Shown here: in pieces, positions 50,486 to 60,740 of the stretch
Layout of the letters: each line of letters begins with the position of its first letter
How positions within the stretch are numbered: position 1 is the first letter of the stretch
DNA from: Marinobacter sediminum
Lineage (GTDB): Bacteria > Pseudomonadota > Gammaproteobacteria > Pseudomonadales > Oleiphilaceae
Direction: 5' to 3'
Assembly (NCBI RefSeq): GCF_023657445.1
Contig: NZ_JAGTWY010000001.1
Span: forward strand, 62,001 to 126,000
Length of the DNA: 64,000 bases
Notes under the pieces: model-generated
Databases searched by the model: none
The model's input: the letters and a program-made list of their open reading frames with translations, nothing else
Told to the model about the DNA's origin: nothing
Translations under genes and position numbers: made by a program

Positions 50486-51862
50486 TTAAAGCTCCTCCAA
50501 AGCCGAGAGAGCGTCACTAAGCTTTGTCACAGGAATCACCTTCATTCCCTCGATATTTTTGCGAGGTGCATTGGCCTTGGGCACCAGAGCCCGGGTAAAC
50601 CCATGTTTCGCCGCCTCGTAAATTCGCTCCTGACCACTAGGCACCGGTCGAATTTCGCCAGAGAGGCCGACCTCCCCGAAAATCACCAGGTCCTGGGGCA
50701 GGGCGCGGTCACGGAACGAGGAGACAATGGCGGCCAAAAGCGCAAGATCGGCGCTTGTTTCCGCTACCTTTACGCCGCCGACAACGTTTACAAACACATC
50801 CTGATCGGACACATGCATGCCGCCATGGCGATGAAGCACCGCCAGAAGCATGGCTAACCGGTTTTGATCGAGACCCACGGCAACCCGCCGCGGGTAGCCG
50901 CCCTGAGCCATGTCCACCAGCGCCTGGATTTCCACCAACATTGGCCGGGTGCCTTCCCAGACAACCATAACGACACTGCCTGGCGCGGCCTCCTCGCCAC
51001 GGTTGAGGAAGATGGCACTGGGGTTCTTCACTTCCTTGAGACCCTGTTCAAGCATCGCAAACACGCCCAGCTCATTCACTGCGCCGAAGCGGTTCTTGAT
51101 GCCCCGGAGGGTGCGATACCGGCTGTCACTGGAGCCTTCCAGCAGAATGGAACAGTCGATCATGTGTTCAAGGACTTTGGGGCCAGCAAGGCTGCCGTCC
51201 TTGGTGACGTGGCCGACGAGGAACAGAATTGTGCCAGTCTGTTTGGCAAAACGGGTCAGGTATGCTGCACTTTCGCGGACCTGGGAAACGCTTCCCGGAG
51301 CAGACTCTATGTCCGCCATGTGCATTACCTGGATACTGTCTACCACCAGAATGCGAGGCTTCTCGGCTTCCGCCACCTGCATCACCCGCTCAACACTGGT
51401 TTCAGACAGCATTTTCAGGTCTCTGGTGGGTAAGCCCAGGCGCTTGGCGCGCATGGCGACTTGCTGCAAGGATTCTTCGCCAGTCACATAGAGGGCGGAG
51501 ACGCTGGCGGCCAAATGGCAAACAGCCTGAAGCAGCAGGGTGCTCTTGCCGGCGCCCGGGTGCCCTCCCATCAGAACGGCGGACCCTTCGACCAGGCCCC
51601 CACCGAGAACCCGGTCGAATTCCTGCATGCCCGAGCTGATGCGGGGTTGCTCTGCGAGGCTGACGTCGTCCAGGCTCTGAACCTCCGACAGGCTGCCGGC
51701 AAAGCCTTCAAAACGAGCACCGCGGGCGCCTTTGGCATTGCCGCTGGCTCCGCGAACTTCGCTGATGGTGTTCCACGCCTGGCAGGCTGTGCACTGCCCC
51801 TGCCATTTGGAATAGTCTGCACCGCACTCGGTGCAGACGTAGGCGGTTCTTGTTTTCGCCAT
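50486..51862 (-). CDS. radA: DNA repair protein RadA
   Basis: RecA-like branch-migration ATPase in homologous recombination. It has 458 residues. The N-terminal zinc finger is CTECGADYSKWQGQCTAC. Walker A is GGHPGAGKST and Walker B is ILVVDSIQVM. The RadA-specific KNRFG motif is in GIKNRFGAVNELG. The C-terminal Lon-like domain starts around VNVVGGVKVAETSADLALL. Its ATG shares one base with the ettA stop (TGATG), so the two are coupled. Confidence 0.97.
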   Translation of the reverse strand: MAKTRTAYVCTECGADYSKWQGQCTACQAWNTISEVRGASGNAKGARGARFEGFAGSLSEVQSLDDVSLAEQPRISSGMQEFDRVLGGGLVEGSAVLMGGHPGAGKSTLLLQAVCHLAASVSALYVTGEESLQQVAMRAKRLGLPTRDLKMLSETSVERVMQVAEAEKPRILVVDSIQVMHMADIESAPGSVSQVRESAAYLTRFAKQTGTILFLVGHVTKDGSLAGPKVLEHMIDCSILLEGSSDSRYRTLRGIKNRFGAVNELGVFAMLEQGLKEVKNPSAIFLNRGEEAAPGSVVMVVWEGTRPMLVEIQALVDMAQGGYPRRVAVGLDQNRLAMLLAVLHRHGGMHVSDQDVFVNVVGGVKVAETSADLALLAAIVSSFRDRALPQDLVIFGEVGLSGEIRPVPSGQERIYEAAKHGFTRALVPKANAPRKNIEGMKVIPVTKLSDALSALEEL

Positions 51863-53523
51863 CAGGCCAGCTTCTTGTACTTCATGCGCTGGGGCACCAT
51901 CGCAGAGTCCCCCTTGCGCTTCTTGTGGTCTTCATTGTATTCGCTGAAGTTGCCCTCGAAGTACACCACTTCGCCGTCGTCCTCAAACGCCAGGATGTGG
52001 GTGGCTACCCGGTCCAGGAACCAGCGGTCGTGCGAGATGACCAGTGCTGAGCCCGGGAAGTTCAGCAGCGCTTCTTCAAGCGCACGCAGTGTTTCCACGT
52101 CCAGATCGTTGGTGGGTTCGTCCAGCAGCAGTACGTTGCCACCTTCCTTCAGCAATTTGGCCAGGTGCAGACGGTTGCGCTCGCCGCCGGACAGGTCGCC
52201 GACGCGTTTCTGCTGGTCGCTGCCCTTGAAGTTGAAGCGGCCGACATAGGCGCGGGAAGGCGTCTCATAGTTGCCAACCTTGATAATATCATTGCCGTCG
52301 GAGAGTTCTTCCCAGACGGTTTTGCTTCCATCAAGGTCGCGCATCTGGTCCACGTACGCCAGTTCTACGGTTTCACCGACAGTAATGTTGCCGGAATCGG
52401 GTTTGTCGTAACCCCCGATCATCTTGAACAGGGTGGACTTGCCGGCACCATTGCCACCGATGATGCCGACAATGGCACCGGGCGGCACGCTGAAAGACAC
52501 GTCTTCGTAAAGCAGGTGGTCACCGAAAGACTTGCGGATACCATCCACCTCGATCACCTTGTTGCCCAGGCGTGGTCCGGGCGGAATGTACAGTTCATTG
52601 GTTTCGTTGCGTTTCTGGAATTCCTGGGAACTCATTTCCTCGAAGCGGGCCAGGCGGGCCTTACTCTTGGACTGACGGCCCTTGGCATTGCTGCGAACCC
52701 ACTCCAGTTCCTGCTTGACGGCTTTCTGGTGAGAGGCTTCCTGCTTGGATTCCATCTCCAGGCGCTTTTCCTTGTTCTCAAGCCATTGGCTGTAATTGCC
52801 TTCGAACGGGATGCCCTGGCCACGGTCCAGTTCCAGGATCCAGCCAGCGACGTTGTCCAGGAAGTAGCGGTCGTGAGTGATGGCAACCACGGTACCTTCG
52901 TAGTCATGGAGGAAGCGTTCAAGCCAGGCGACCGACTCGGCGTCCAGGTGGTTGGTGGGCTCGTCCAGCAGCAGCATGTCCGGGCCGGACAGCAGAAGGC
53001 GGCAAAGGGCGACACGGCGGCGTTCACCACCTGACAGAAGTTTTACTTTCTGGTCCCAGGCCGGAAGGCGCAGAGCGTCTGCGGCGACTTCCATTTTGCG
53101 CTCGATGTCATGACCGTCGGTGGCCTGAATGTAGGCTTCCAGTTCGCCCTGTTTCTTGGCAAGCGCATCAAAATCGGCATCGGGCTCGGCGTAGGCGGTG
53201 TAGACCTTGTCCAGTTCGGCCAATGCGTCGTGCACACCAGAGACGGCTTCATCGACGATTTCCTTGACGGTCTTGTCGTCGTCGAGCTCTGGCTCTTGAG
53301 GTAAATAGCCGACGTTGATGCCTGGCTGTGGTCGGGCCTCGCCGATGTAATCCTGGTCGACGCCCGCCATAATACGGAGCAGGGTGGACTTACCGGAACC
53401 GTTGAGGCCGAGTACGCCAATCTTGGCGCCCGGGAAGAAGCTCAGGGAAATATCCTTGAGGATTTCACGCTTGGGAGGGACGACCTTGCCCACCCGGTTC
53501 ATGGAGTATACGTACTGGGCCAT
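51862..53523 (-). CDS. ettA: Energy-dependent translational throttle protein EttA (ABC-F)
   Basis: ABC-F ATPase that binds the ribosomal E site and gates the first elongation steps according to energy state. It has 553 residues, from the ATG at 53523. An open frame continues to 54075 but lies over glyA on the other strand and is not coding. Two ABC domains have Walker A GLNGSGKST and GGNGAGKST and signatures LSGGERRRV and LSGGERNRL. The start MAQYVYSMNRVGKVVPPKRE is nearly invariant in EttA. It is followed by coupled radA. Confidence 0.97.
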   Translation of the reverse strand: MAQYVYSMNRVGKVVPPKREILKDISLSFFPGAKIGVLGLNGSGKSTLLRIMAGVDQDYIGEARPQPGINVGYLPQEPELDDDKTVKEIVDEAVSGVHDALAELDKVYTAYAEPDADFDALAKKQGELEAYIQATDGHDIERKMEVAADALRLPAWDQKVKLLSGGERRRVALCRLLLSGPDMLLLDEPTNHLDAESVAWLERFLHDYEGTVVAITHDRYFLDNVAGWILELDRGQGIPFEGNYSQWLENKEKRLEMESKQEASHQKAVKQELEWVRSNAKGRQSKSKARLARFEEMSSQEFQKRNETNELYIPPGPRLGNKVIEVDGIRKSFGDHLLYEDVSFSVPPGAIVGIIGGNGAGKSTLFKMIGGYDKPDSGNITVGETVELAYVDQMRDLDGSKTVWEELSDGNDIIKVGNYETPSRAYVGRFNFKGSDQQKRVGDLSGGERNRLHLAKLLKEGGNVLLLDEPTNDLDVETLRALEEALLNFPGSALVISHDRWFLDRVATHILAFEDDGEVVYFEGNFSEYNEDHKKRKGDSAMVPQRMKYKKLA

Positions 53524-53787
53524 AACTGGCTGTGTCCTCTGTTGTAATCGGAGGTAAATAAAAGAAACTCGTAGATAAGGCCCGTAAGGTAGCGAAACCG
53601 GAAAGCTATGGCAATTGAGGGAAAATCGCATGTTGCGGTGTGACGGTTTCTGCGGAGGGCCTCCGGGCCCTATAAAAGATGATTTTTTACCCGTTTGTAA
53701 GATAGAATAGCGGCCCAATTTTTCAGGGAGCCTGAGGAGATTTCCAAAGCTCTCCGGGCCAGCCATGCACACAGGGGCAGCGCATCC

Positions 53788-55041
53788 ATGTTTAATCGTG
53801 ATATGAAAATCGCCGGCTTTGACGACGAACTCTGGAACGCCATGCAGGCGGAAGAGAAACGCCAGGAAGCTCACATTGAGCTCATTGCATCCGAGAATTA
53901 CACCAGCCCGCGCGTGATGGAAGCGCAAGGCAGTGTGCTGACCAACAAGTACGCCGAAGGTTATCCCGGTAAGCGCTACTACGGTGGATGCGAGTTCGTG
54001 GATATTGCTGAAGAGCTCGCGATTGATCGCGCCAAGGAGCTGTTTGGTGCCGCCTACGCCAACGTACAGCCACATTCAGGCTCCCAGGCCAATTCGGCCG
54101 TATTCATGGCGCTGCTTAAACCGGGCGACACTGTTCTGGGCATGAGCCTGGCCCATGGTGGCCATCTCACCCACGGTGCGAGCGTTAACTTCTCCGGCAA
54201 GATCTACAGCGCTGTGCAGTACGGACTGAACCCGGAAACCGGCCTGATTGATTATGACGAGATTGAAGCTCTGGCCGTTGAGCACAAGCCAAAAATGATC
54301 ATTGCTGGCTTCTCCGCCTACTCCCAGGAGCTGGACTTTGCCCGCTTCCGCGCCATCGCTGACAAGGTTGGTGCCTTTCTGTTCGTCGATATGGCTCACG
54401 TAGCAGGGCTCGTTGCCGCAGGCGTCTATCCGGATCCGGTACCTCATGCGCACGTTGTCGCTACGACCACGCACAAGACCCTTCGCGGGCCCCGTGGCGG
54501 CCTGATTCTGGCCTGTGATGACGCCGATCTGCAGAAAAAACTTAACTCTGCGGTGTTCCCGGGTGGTCAGGGCGGTCCCCTGATGCACGTGATCGCGGCA
54601 AAAGCGATCTGCTTCAAGGAAGCCATGAGCGATGACTTCAAAACCTACCAGCAGCAGGTGGTGAAAAACGCCTCTGCCATGGCCCAGGTTTTTATCGAGC
54701 GCGGATACGATGTTGTCTCCGGTGGCACAAAGAACCACCTGTTCCTGGTTAGTCTGATCAAGCAGGACATCACCGGTAAAGATGCAGATGCGGCGCTGGG
54801 CCGTGCCCACATTACCGTCAACAAGAATGCCGTTCCCAACGACCCCCGTTCCCCGTTCGTAACGTCCGGTCTGCGTATCGGTACGCCGGCAATCACGACC
54901 CGCGGTTTTGGTGAATCAGAGTGCCGAGATCTGGCAGGCTGGATCTGCGACATTCTCGACAACCTTGAAGACGAATCCGTTAACAGTCGTGTACGCGAGC
55001 AGGTTGCTGCTCTGTGCGCCCGCTTCCCGGTCTACGGCTAA
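53788..55041 (+). CDS. glyA: Serine hydroxymethyltransferase
   Basis: PLP enzyme interconverting serine and glycine and charging tetrahydrofolate. It has 417 residues. [19 protein letters not shown] is near the N-terminus, and the PLP lysine is in [15 protein letters not shown] (about residue 229). The 264-nt gap to divergent ettA (53524-53787) should hold both promoters; TAGAAT at 53703-53708 could be a -10 for glyA but lacks a good -35. Confidence 0.98.
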   Translation: MFNRDMKIAGFDDELWNAMQAEEKRQEAHIELIASENYTSPRVMEAQGSVLTNKYAEGYPGKRYYGGCEFVDIAEELAIDRAKELFGAAYANVQPHSGSQANSAVFMALLKPGDTVLGMSLAHGGHLTHGASVNFSGKIYSAVQYGLNPETGLIDYDEIEALAVEHKPKMIIAGFSAYSQELDFARFRAIADKVGAFLFVDMAHVAGLVAAGVYPDPVPHAHVVATTTHKTLRGPRGGLILACDDADLQKKLNSAVFPGGQGGPLMHVIAAKAICFKEAMSDDFKTYQQQVVKNASAMAQVFIERGYDVVSGGTKNHLFLVSLIKQDITGKDADAALGRAHITVNKNAVPNDPRSPFVTSGLRIGTPAITTRGFGESECRDLAGWICDILDNLEDESVNSRVREQVAALCARFPVYG

Positions 55042-55116
55042 ACTTCAGGCAAGACCTGCCGGGCCGGATACCGAGTTGGGTGTTCGGCTCCGGCCTCCTC
55101 TCCGGAGTTTCTGATT

Positions 55117-55635
55117 ATGCATTGTCCTTTCTGTGGTGAAGCAGATACCAAGGTGATTGACTCGCGCCTGGTGGCCGAGGGCGATCAGGTACGGCGCCGC
55201 AGGGAATGTTTGTCCTGTCATGAGCGTTTCACGACGTTCGAGAGTGCTGAGCTGGTGATGCCCAGGGTCGTCAAGCAGGATGGAACCCGTCAGCCCTTTG
55301 ACGAGGACAAGCTGCGTTCCGGTCTTATGAAAGCGCTTGAGAAACGCCCGGTGAGTATTGAAGAAATCGATGCCGCACTGAACCGAATCAAATATCGGCT
55401 TCGTGCCACCGGTGAGAGGGAGGTCAAGTCGATGCAGCTGGGCGAAGAGGTAATGATCGAACTGAGGCAGCTGGATAAGGTTGCCTACGTCCGGTTTGCC
55501 TCGGTATATCGCAGCTTTCAGGACATCAACGAGTTCAAGGAAGAGATTGAACGGCTATCGGCAAGCAATGGCGAAAATGCGGTTGATGTTGCGAAAGTGC
55601 TGGCCGGCGACCACTCCTCGAAGGGAAAAGCATGA
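55117..55635 (+). CDS. nrdR: Transcriptional repressor NrdR
   Basis: Zinc-finger and ATP-cone repressor of ribonucleotide reductase genes. It has 172 residues. The zinc ribbon has [15 protein letters not shown] and [12 protein letters not shown]. The ATP-cone covers about 49-139 ([16 protein letters not shown]). It overlaps ribD by four bases (ATGA). The pairing of nrdR with rib genes and nusB is conserved in proteobacteria. Confidence 0.97.
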   Translation: MHCPFCGEADTKVIDSRLVAEGDQVRRRRECLSCHERFTTFESAELVMPRVVKQDGTRQPFDEDKLRSGLMKALEKRPVSIEEIDAALNRIKYRLRATGEREVKSMQLGEEVMIELRQLDKVAYVRFASVYRSFQDINEFKEEIERLSASNGENAVDVAKVLAGDHSSKGKA

Positions 55636-56747
55636 CCGACGTCCGTGACAGGGCCATGATGGCGCGGGCCGTCCAGCTTGCCTGGCGCGGTCGTTACTCG
55701 ACACACCCGAACCCGAGGGTCGGCTGTGTGATTGCCCGAGGCGACCGGATTCTGGGTGAGGGCTGGCACGAAAGAGCCGGAGAGGCGCACGCCGAGATCC
55801 GGGCCCTGAGTCAGGCCGGACCCTCGGCGCGTGGTGCAACGGTCTACGTGACGCTTGAACCGTGCAGCCATTTCGGGCGGACCCCGCCCTGTGCCCGTGC
55901 GTTAATCGATGCGGGCGTTGCGCATGTGTTTGCAGCCACGAAAGACCCCAATCCGTCGGTGTCAGGGCGCGGACTTGAGTTGCTTCGCGATTCCGGCATT
56001 CAGGTCACCGAAGGGTTGCTGGCTGATGAAGCGGCCGGACTGAACCCGGGGTTCATGAAGCGGATGAACACCGGGCGACCCTGGGTGCGACTGAAGATGG
56101 CTGCCAGCCTGGATGGCCGCACTGCCATGGCATCCGGGGAAAGCCAGTGGATCACCGGCGTTGCAGCCCGTCAGGATGTGCAGCGCCTGAGAGCAATCAG
56201 TGATGCGATTGTGACTGGTGTCGGCACGGTTCTGGCGGATGATCCTTCGCTGACGGTGCGTCGGGAAGAGCTGGGCGGGATAGGTGATGCCACCGAACCG
56301 TCCAGGCAGCCGCTTCGGGTCATCGCTGACCGAGATGCCCGCACACCGCCTTCTGCGAACATTTTGCAGGGCGGTAACGTCCAGGTGTTCTGTGCCTCGT
56401 CTACGCTGGCAACGGCGCCCGCTCAGGATCTGGCGGCGTTAGGGATCAGCATTAATGGGGTCGCCTGGAAAGACAACGGCATTGACGTGGCGGAACTGCT
56501 TGATTCCCTCGGCGAACTTGGTATTAACGAGCTGCTGGTGGAAGCGGGTCCGACACTGGCAGGAACCTTTATCAGCGAAGGGCTGGTGGATGAACTCTGG
56601 CTCTATCAGGCCCCGGTTTTTCTGGGCAGCACAGGACGTCCCACGGCCCACCTGCCACTGGAATCGATGGCAGACAAGGTACAATGGAAGGTGCTGGATC
56701 GACGTCAGGTGGGTGAGGATCAACGATTGATCCTGGCACGCCGGTAA
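55632..56747 (+). CDS. ribD: Riboflavin biosynthesis deaminase/reductase RibD
   Basis: Bifunctional enzyme acting on the GTP cyclohydrolase II product. It has 371 residues. The N-terminal deaminase (about 1-145) has the zinc motif HAEIRAL and [11 protein letters not shown]. The C-terminal reductase has [19 protein letters not shown] and [13 protein letters not shown]. It is followed after 64 nt by the RibB gene. In Pseudomonas the riboflavin synthase gene sits in that gap; here it is absent. Confidence 0.97.
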   Translation: MTDVRDRAMMARAVQLAWRGRYSTHPNPRVGCVIARGDRILGEGWHERAGEAHAEIRALSQAGPSARGATVYVTLEPCSHFGRTPPCARALIDAGVAHVFAATKDPNPSVSGRGLELLRDSGIQVTEGLLADEAAGLNPGFMKRMNTGRPWVRLKMAASLDGRTAMASGESQWITGVAARQDVQRLRAISDAIVTGVGTVLADDPSLTVRREELGGIGDATEPSRQPLRVIADRDARTPPSANILQGGNVQVFCASSTLATAPAQDLAALGISINGVAWKDNGIDVAELLDSLGELGINELLVEAGPTLAGTFISEGLVDELWLYQAPVFLGSTGRPTAHLPLESMADKVQWKVLDRRQVGEDQRLILARR

Positions 56748-56811
56748 TCATTAAATTCACGGTGTTTCGACGGCCTGAGGCTATCGATAAACCGCAAGGG
56801 TGCAAAACCGT

Positions 56812-57927
56812 ATGGCACTGAACAGCATTGAAGAAATCATTGAAGACATTCGTCAGGGTAAGATGGTTATTCTGATGGACGACGAGGATCGCGAAAACGA
56901 AGGCGATCTGGTGATGGCTGCTGAACACTGTTCGGCTGAAGCTATCAACTTCATGGCTCGCTTCGGTCGGGGTCTTATTTGTATGCCGATGACCCGTAAC
57001 CGCTGCGAACAACTGGGTCTTCCGCTGATGGTTCAGCAGAATGCGTCAGGCTTCGGCACCAAGTTCACCCTGTCTATCGAAGCGAAAGAAGGCGTTACCA
57101 CTGGTATTTCCGCTGCAGACCGGGCCCGCACGGTTCAGGCAGCAGTTGCCCGTGACGCCAAGGCGTCAGACCTGGTCCAGCCCGGCCATATCTTTCCGCT
57201 GATGGCCGATCCGGGTGGCGTGCTCAGCCGTGCCGGCCACACCGAAGCTTCCTGTGACCTCGCTGCGCTTGCCGGCTCCGAATCTGCCGGCGTGATTTGT
57301 GAAATCATGAATGATGACGGTTCCATGGCACGCCGTGAAGATCTGGAACGGTTCGCGGAAGAGCACGACCTGAAGATTGGCACTATTGCTGACCTGATCC
57401 ACTATCGCACTATGAACGAGCGCACCATTGAGTGTGTGGAGGAGAACAAGCTGGATACCGAGTATGGAGAATTCAGTTTGCGCACCTACCGGGACAGCAT
57501 CCAGGGCGCCACTCACCTCGCTATGGTTATGGGTGACATCAGCTCCGACGAGCCGGTCTATGTGCGTGTGCATATCACCGACACATTAAGAGACCTGCTT
57601 GGTGCCCGCCGCAAGGATTCTCGCAGCTGGCCGTTGCACCATGCCCTGGAAAAGGTGGCAGAGGAAGGGAAGGGTGCCGTAGTGCTGCTTAACAGCGCCG
57701 AAGACAGCTATAACCTGGAGGATCGCATTCACGAGTTCTTTGACGAAGGCCAAGGCTCCGCCGGCAAGGGTAGCTCCGGTGTTTACTTTACCGTGGGCAC
57801 CGGCTCTCAGATATTGCGGGATATTGGCGTTGGTAAGATGCGCCTGTTGAGCCCGCCGATCAAGTTCTCTGCCATCTCCGGTTTCGATCTGGAAGTGGTT
57901 GAATACGTTCCCTATACCCCCGAATGA
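56812..57927 (+). CDS. ribB: 3,4-dihydroxy-2-butanone-4-phosphate synthase with degenerate GTP cyclohydrolase II domain
   Basis: Makes the four-carbon riboflavin precursor from ribulose-5-phosphate. It has 371 residues from the ATG at 56812; an in-frame GTG at 56800 is possible but has poor spacing to AAGGG. The RibB half (about 1-200) is intact: [19 protein letters not shown] and [16 protein letters not shown]. The second half keeps the fold outline ([36 protein letters not shown]). But the three zinc cysteines and the RQEGRGIGL-type catalytic loop are gone: the region reads [20 protein letters not shown]. So this is probably RibB only (a RibBX form), and a true RibA must be elsewhere. Confidence 0.93.
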   Translation: MALNSIEEIIEDIRQGKMVILMDDEDRENEGDLVMAAEHCSAEAINFMARFGRGLICMPMTRNRCEQLGLPLMVQQNASGFGTKFTLSIEAKEGVTTGISAADRARTVQAAVARDAKASDLVQPGHIFPLMADPGGVLSRAGHTEASCDLAALAGSESAGVICEIMNDDGSMARREDLERFAEEHDLKIGTIADLIHYRTMNERTIECVEENKLDTEYGEFSLRTYRDSIQGATHLAMVMGDISSDEPVYVRVHITDTLRDLLGARRKDSRSWPLHHALEKVAEEGKGAVVLLNSAEDSYNLEDRIHEFFDEGQGSAGKGSSGVYFTVGTGSQILRDIGVGKMRLLSPPIKFSAISGFDLEVVEYVPYTPE

Positions 57928-57974
57928 TTAACCCGGTCATGGCCAGTGCGCCGTGACCAGTGAAGGAGCCATGC

Positions 57975-58451
57975 ATGGCAGATATCAAAGTAATTGAAGG
58001 TGATTTTACTCAGTGCAGCGGTCGGTATGCACTCGTAGTGGGCCGGTTCAACGGCTTCGTGGTCGAGAGTCTGGTTGAGGGTGCCGTTGACACCCTGCGT
58101 CGCCACGGGATTTCCGACGATGACATCGTCATCATTCGGGTCCCGGGTGCTTACGAGATGCCCCTGGCGGTCAAGCGTGTTGCAGAGACTTCGAACTATG
58201 ACGCCATCATTGCCCTCGGTGCGGTGATCCGTGGTGGCACTCCTCACTTCGAATATGTTGCGGGTGAGGCGTCCAGCGGTCTGGGTGCTGTCAGCCTAGA
58301 GACCGACGTGCCTGTTTCCTTCGGTGTCCTGACGGTGGATTCCATCGAACAGGCTATTGAGCGTTCGGGCACCAAGGCCGGTAACAAGGGCGCCGAAGCG
58401 GCAGTTACTGCGCTGGAAATGGTTAGCCTTTTCAAGAAGCTGGGTGAGTAA
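57975..58451 (+). CDS. ribH: 6,7-dimethyl-8-ribityllumazine synthase
   Basis: Condenses the RibB and RibD products to lumazine; forms a capsid-like multimer. It has 158 residues from the ATG at 57975, with GAAGGAG upstream; an earlier in-frame GTG at 57960 contains that site. [30 protein letters not shown] and [16 protein letters not shown] with the catalytic His are conserved. Its stop overlaps the nusB start (TAATG). Confidence 0.98.
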   Translation: MADIKVIEGDFTQCSGRYALVVGRFNGFVVESLVEGAVDTLRRHGISDDDIVIIRVPGAYEMPLAVKRVAETSNYDAIIALGAVIRGGTPHFEYVAGEASSGLGAVSLETDVPVSFGVLTVDSIEQAIERSGTKAGNKGAEAAVTALEMVSLFKKLGE

Positions 58452-58927
58452 TGAGCGTAACTGACGACAATACCCCCCAGCCGGCACCGACCGGTCAGCC
58501 CAAAGCCGGCGATCGTCGCCGTGCGCGGGCTCTGGCGATGCAGGGGCTGTATCAACGCCATTTCAGCAAAAGCTCTATTTCAGACATCGAAGCCGAATTC
58601 CTGGTCGACAACGACATGGGTAAGGTGGATCTGCTGTACTTCCGGGATTTGCTGCGTGGCGTTCACCGGGAGCAGGGCGAGCTGGACAAGCTCCTGGAGC
58701 CTTTCCTGGATCGTCCTGTCACTGAAGTGGACCCCATCGAAATGGCTATCGTGCGTCTGGGTGCCTACGAGTTGAAGTACCGCCTTGATGTTCCCTACAA
58801 GGTGGTTATTAACGAAGGCATTGAGATGGCGAAGCGGTTTGGCGGAACGGAAGGGCACAAGTTCGTTAATAGCATTCTGGATAAACTCAGCCGTCGCCTG
58901 CGTTTGGCTGAGACTCGTCCCCGATAG
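58451..58927 (+). CDS. nusB: Transcription antitermination factor NusB
   Basis: Binds boxA RNA with S10 in rRNA antitermination. It has 158 residues. It opens with an unconserved Pro/Asp-rich tail, then RRRARALAMQGLYQRHFS, the usual arginine-rich start. VDPIEMAIVRLGAYELKYRL and EGIEMAKRFGGTEGHKFVN are conserved. It is coupled to ribH and followed after 3 nt by thiL. Confidence 0.97.
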   Translation: MSVTDDNTPQPAPTGQPKAGDRRRARALAMQGLYQRHFSKSSISDIEAEFLVDNDMGKVDLLYFRDLLRGVHREQGELDKLLEPFLDRPVTEVDPIEMAIVRLGAYELKYRLDVPYKVVINEGIEMAKRFGGTEGHKFVNSILDKLSRRLRLAETRPR

Positions 58928-58930
58928 GGC

Positions 58931-59887
58931 ATGGGCGAATTCGATCTGATCCGGCGTTACTTCCAGCCGCTCGCTGAACACAAGGGCTCCGAAGCTGTTG
59001 TGTTGGGGATCGGGGATGACTGTGCCATTCAACGTATTCCTGCAGATCAGGATCTGGTGTTTTCCATCGATACCATGGTGGAAGGCATCCACTTTCCGAA
59101 AGGGTATTGTCCCGAATATCTTGGCTGGCGAGCTCTGGCAGCAGCTGCCAGTGATTTAGCGGCCATGGGGGCGGACCCGGTGTGTTTTACCCTTGCCCTG
59201 ACATTACCGGTGGCTGATGAGCAGTGGCTTGCAGGGTTTGCCATGGGGTTGTCCCGTGCCAGCGAGTGTTTCGGTCTGGTATTGGCTGGTGGTGACACAA
59301 CCCGCGGGCCATTGGTCGTGAGCCTGCAAGTGCATGGCACCATAAAGCGTGGCGAGGCGTTAAGTCGATCCGGAGCGAGGGCTGGTGACCTGGTCTTTGT
59401 GTCCGGAACGCTCGGCGATGCCGGTGCTGCGTTGGACTTTCTGGACGAGCCCGAACCATCGGATGACATCGCGTTTGTACTTGGCCGTTACCATCACCCC
59501 TCGCCCAGGCTCGACCTGGGCAAGTCGCTTGTGGGTTTTGGGTCTTCCTGTATCGATATTTCTGATGGTCTGATTGCCGATCTCGGGCATATCCTGAGAG
59601 CCTCAGGCGTAGGCGCCACTGTTGATGTAACAAAGCTGCCTTTGTCCCCGGCGCTTTGTAACGTCAAGGGTAGTGAAGCGGCACGTTACGGGTTGAGTTC
59701 GGGTGATGACTATGAGCTTTGTGTGACTGTCTCTCCCGAATGCTGGAAGGTTGCTCCGGAGCAACTGAAGGAGCAACTTACCATGATTGGTACAATCGAG
59801 CATGATCAAGGCCTTCGCCTCCTGGGATCTCCTCATTCTGTAGAGGGTGATGCCCTCGGGTTCGATCATTTTGGGGGAGTGTCATGA
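58931..59887 (+). CDS. thiL: Thiamine-monophosphate kinase
   Basis: Phosphorylates thiamine monophosphate to TPP, the riboswitch ligand sensed upstream of thiC. It has 318 residues. GEFDLIRRYFQPLA is the typical start. GIGDDCA carries metal-binding Asp, and DTMVEGIHFP, ASDLAAMGADPVCFTLAL and GGDTTRGPLVVS follow the PurM/ThiL fold. It overlaps pgpA by four bases. Confidence 0.97.
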   Translation: MGEFDLIRRYFQPLAEHKGSEAVVLGIGDDCAIQRIPADQDLVFSIDTMVEGIHFPKGYCPEYLGWRALAAAASDLAAMGADPVCFTLALTLPVADEQWLAGFAMGLSRASECFGLVLAGGDTTRGPLVVSLQVHGTIKRGEALSRSGARAGDLVFVSGTLGDAGAALDFLDEPEPSDDIAFVLGRYHHPSPRLDLGKSLVGFGSSCIDISDGLIADLGHILRASGVGATVDVTKLPLSPALCNVKGSEAARYGLSSGDDYELCVTVSPECWKVAPEQLKEQLTMIGTIEHDQGLRLLGSPHSVEGDALGFDHFGGVS

Positions 59888-60411
59888 GCGGGCATGATCA
59901 GATAGACGAACCGGATCTGCCGAACGCATTGCTTCCACCGGGGTTTCTGAAGCATCCCGTTCACTTTCTTGCCTTCGGCTTTGGCAGCGGCGCGACCGCA
60001 CGCGCCCCCGGAACCTGGGGGAGTCTGGCGGCTATTCCCTTGTGGTACGTGTTCGCGTGGCTCCCGGCCTTTACCTATTGGTTACTTGTTTTCGTCGCTT
60101 TTCTGGTCGGTATCTGGTTATGCGGGAAGACAGCAAGCGATTTGAAAGTTCATGATCACGGAGGGATTGTCTGGGATGAGTTCGTGGGAATGTGGATTGC
60201 CCTTGGCCTTTTCCCGGATCACATTTACGGCGTGTTAATGGCTTTTGCTCTCTTTCGTCTATTCGACATTGTAAAGCCGTGGCCCATCGGATGGCTCGAC
60301 AAGCGTATGCCAGGAGGGCTCGGCATTATGATTGATGACGTTGTCGCGGGATTTATGGCATTGGGGTGCCTGTTCGCCATTGACCGGTGGTTGATGCCGG
60401 TCATTGTATGA
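59884..60411 (+). CDS. pgpA: Phosphatidylglycerophosphatase A
   Basis: Dephosphorylates phosphatidylglycerophosphate to phosphatidylglycerol in the inner membrane. It has 175 residues. FGFGSGATARAPGTWGSLAA is the family signature. Several hydrophobic segments are seen (about 45-80, 105-130, 145-170), with HDHGGIVWDEFVGMWIAL in between. It is last of the nrdR-rib-nusB-thiL-pgpA run; no strong terminator follows. Confidence 0.96.
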   Translation: MSGHDQIDEPDLPNALLPPGFLKHPVHFLAFGFGSGATARAPGTWGSLAAIPLWYVFAWLPAFTYWLLVFVAFLVGIWLCGKTASDLKVHDHGGIVWDEFVGMWIALGLFPDHIYGVLMAFALFRLFDIVKPWPIGWLDKRMPGGLGIMIDDVVAGFMALGCLFAIDRWLMPVIV

Positions 60412-60440
60412 ACACGTTTTTTTCGGCCAGTAACTCCCGG

Positions 60441-60644
60441 TCAGTGGAGTTGTTGTTCCTCTGGTAATAATCTGACGACGTGTAAAAACCGCTTCAGACC
60501 AGTTTCGGCGCGTTCCCGCGAAGCAAAGGGGCCGCTATCAAAGCCCTCCCGGGTTGTGAAGTACCACTTGCTTCCGACGCAGAAGAATCGGCTACTGCGA
60601 AAGGGCACTGGCCCTTGTTCTCCGGACCTGCAATGGGTGTCCAT
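60441..60644 (-). CDS. DUF6316 family small protein
   Basis: A 67-residue protein from the ATG at 60644, after AGGAGAAG on the minus strand. A longer open frame to 60743 adds 33 unconserved residues. GPVPFRSSRFFCVGSKWYF and TREGFDSGPFASRERAETGL make up most of it, a short beta-rich domain found in Marinobacter and Pseudomonas proteins of unknown function. There is no signal peptide. Its stop is about 30 nt from convergent pgpA. I recall this as DUF6316; function unknown. Confidence 0.75.
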   Translation of the reverse strand: MDTHCRSGEQGPVPFRSSRFFCVGSKWYFTTREGFDSGPFASRERAETGLKRFLHVVRLLPEEQQLH

Positions 60645-60712
60645 GGCTTCTCCTGTGCCCGTTTTTTTCTTTCTCGTTATCGGGCGCTTAATTTGTTTTG
60701 CCGATCTGTTTA

Positions 60713-60740
60713 AAATTAATCCAATTCCATACAAATTCAA
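60713..60740 (-). promoter_or_regulatory. Candidate promoter of the DUF6316 gene
   Basis: On the minus strand TTGAAT (60740-60735), a 16-nt spacer and TAATTT (60718-60713) lie about 70 nt upstream of the DUF6316 ATG, within an AT-rich stretch. The gap from 60645 to 60913 contains no gene that I can support. Confidence 0.4.

Noticed and set aside
53653..53665. CGGAGG-G-CCTCCG palindrome upstream of glyA
   Set aside because: Only 6-bp arms in a GC-rich stretch; expected by chance and without a clear promoter link.
53524..54075. Long N-terminal extension of EttA (open frame to 54075)
   Set aside because: It lies over the glyA start region on the opposite strand; EttA homologues begin at the ATG at 53523 and the extension has no ABC-F similarity.
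56748..56811. FMN riboswitch before ribB
   Set aside because: The gap is too short and has no RFN-element blocks.
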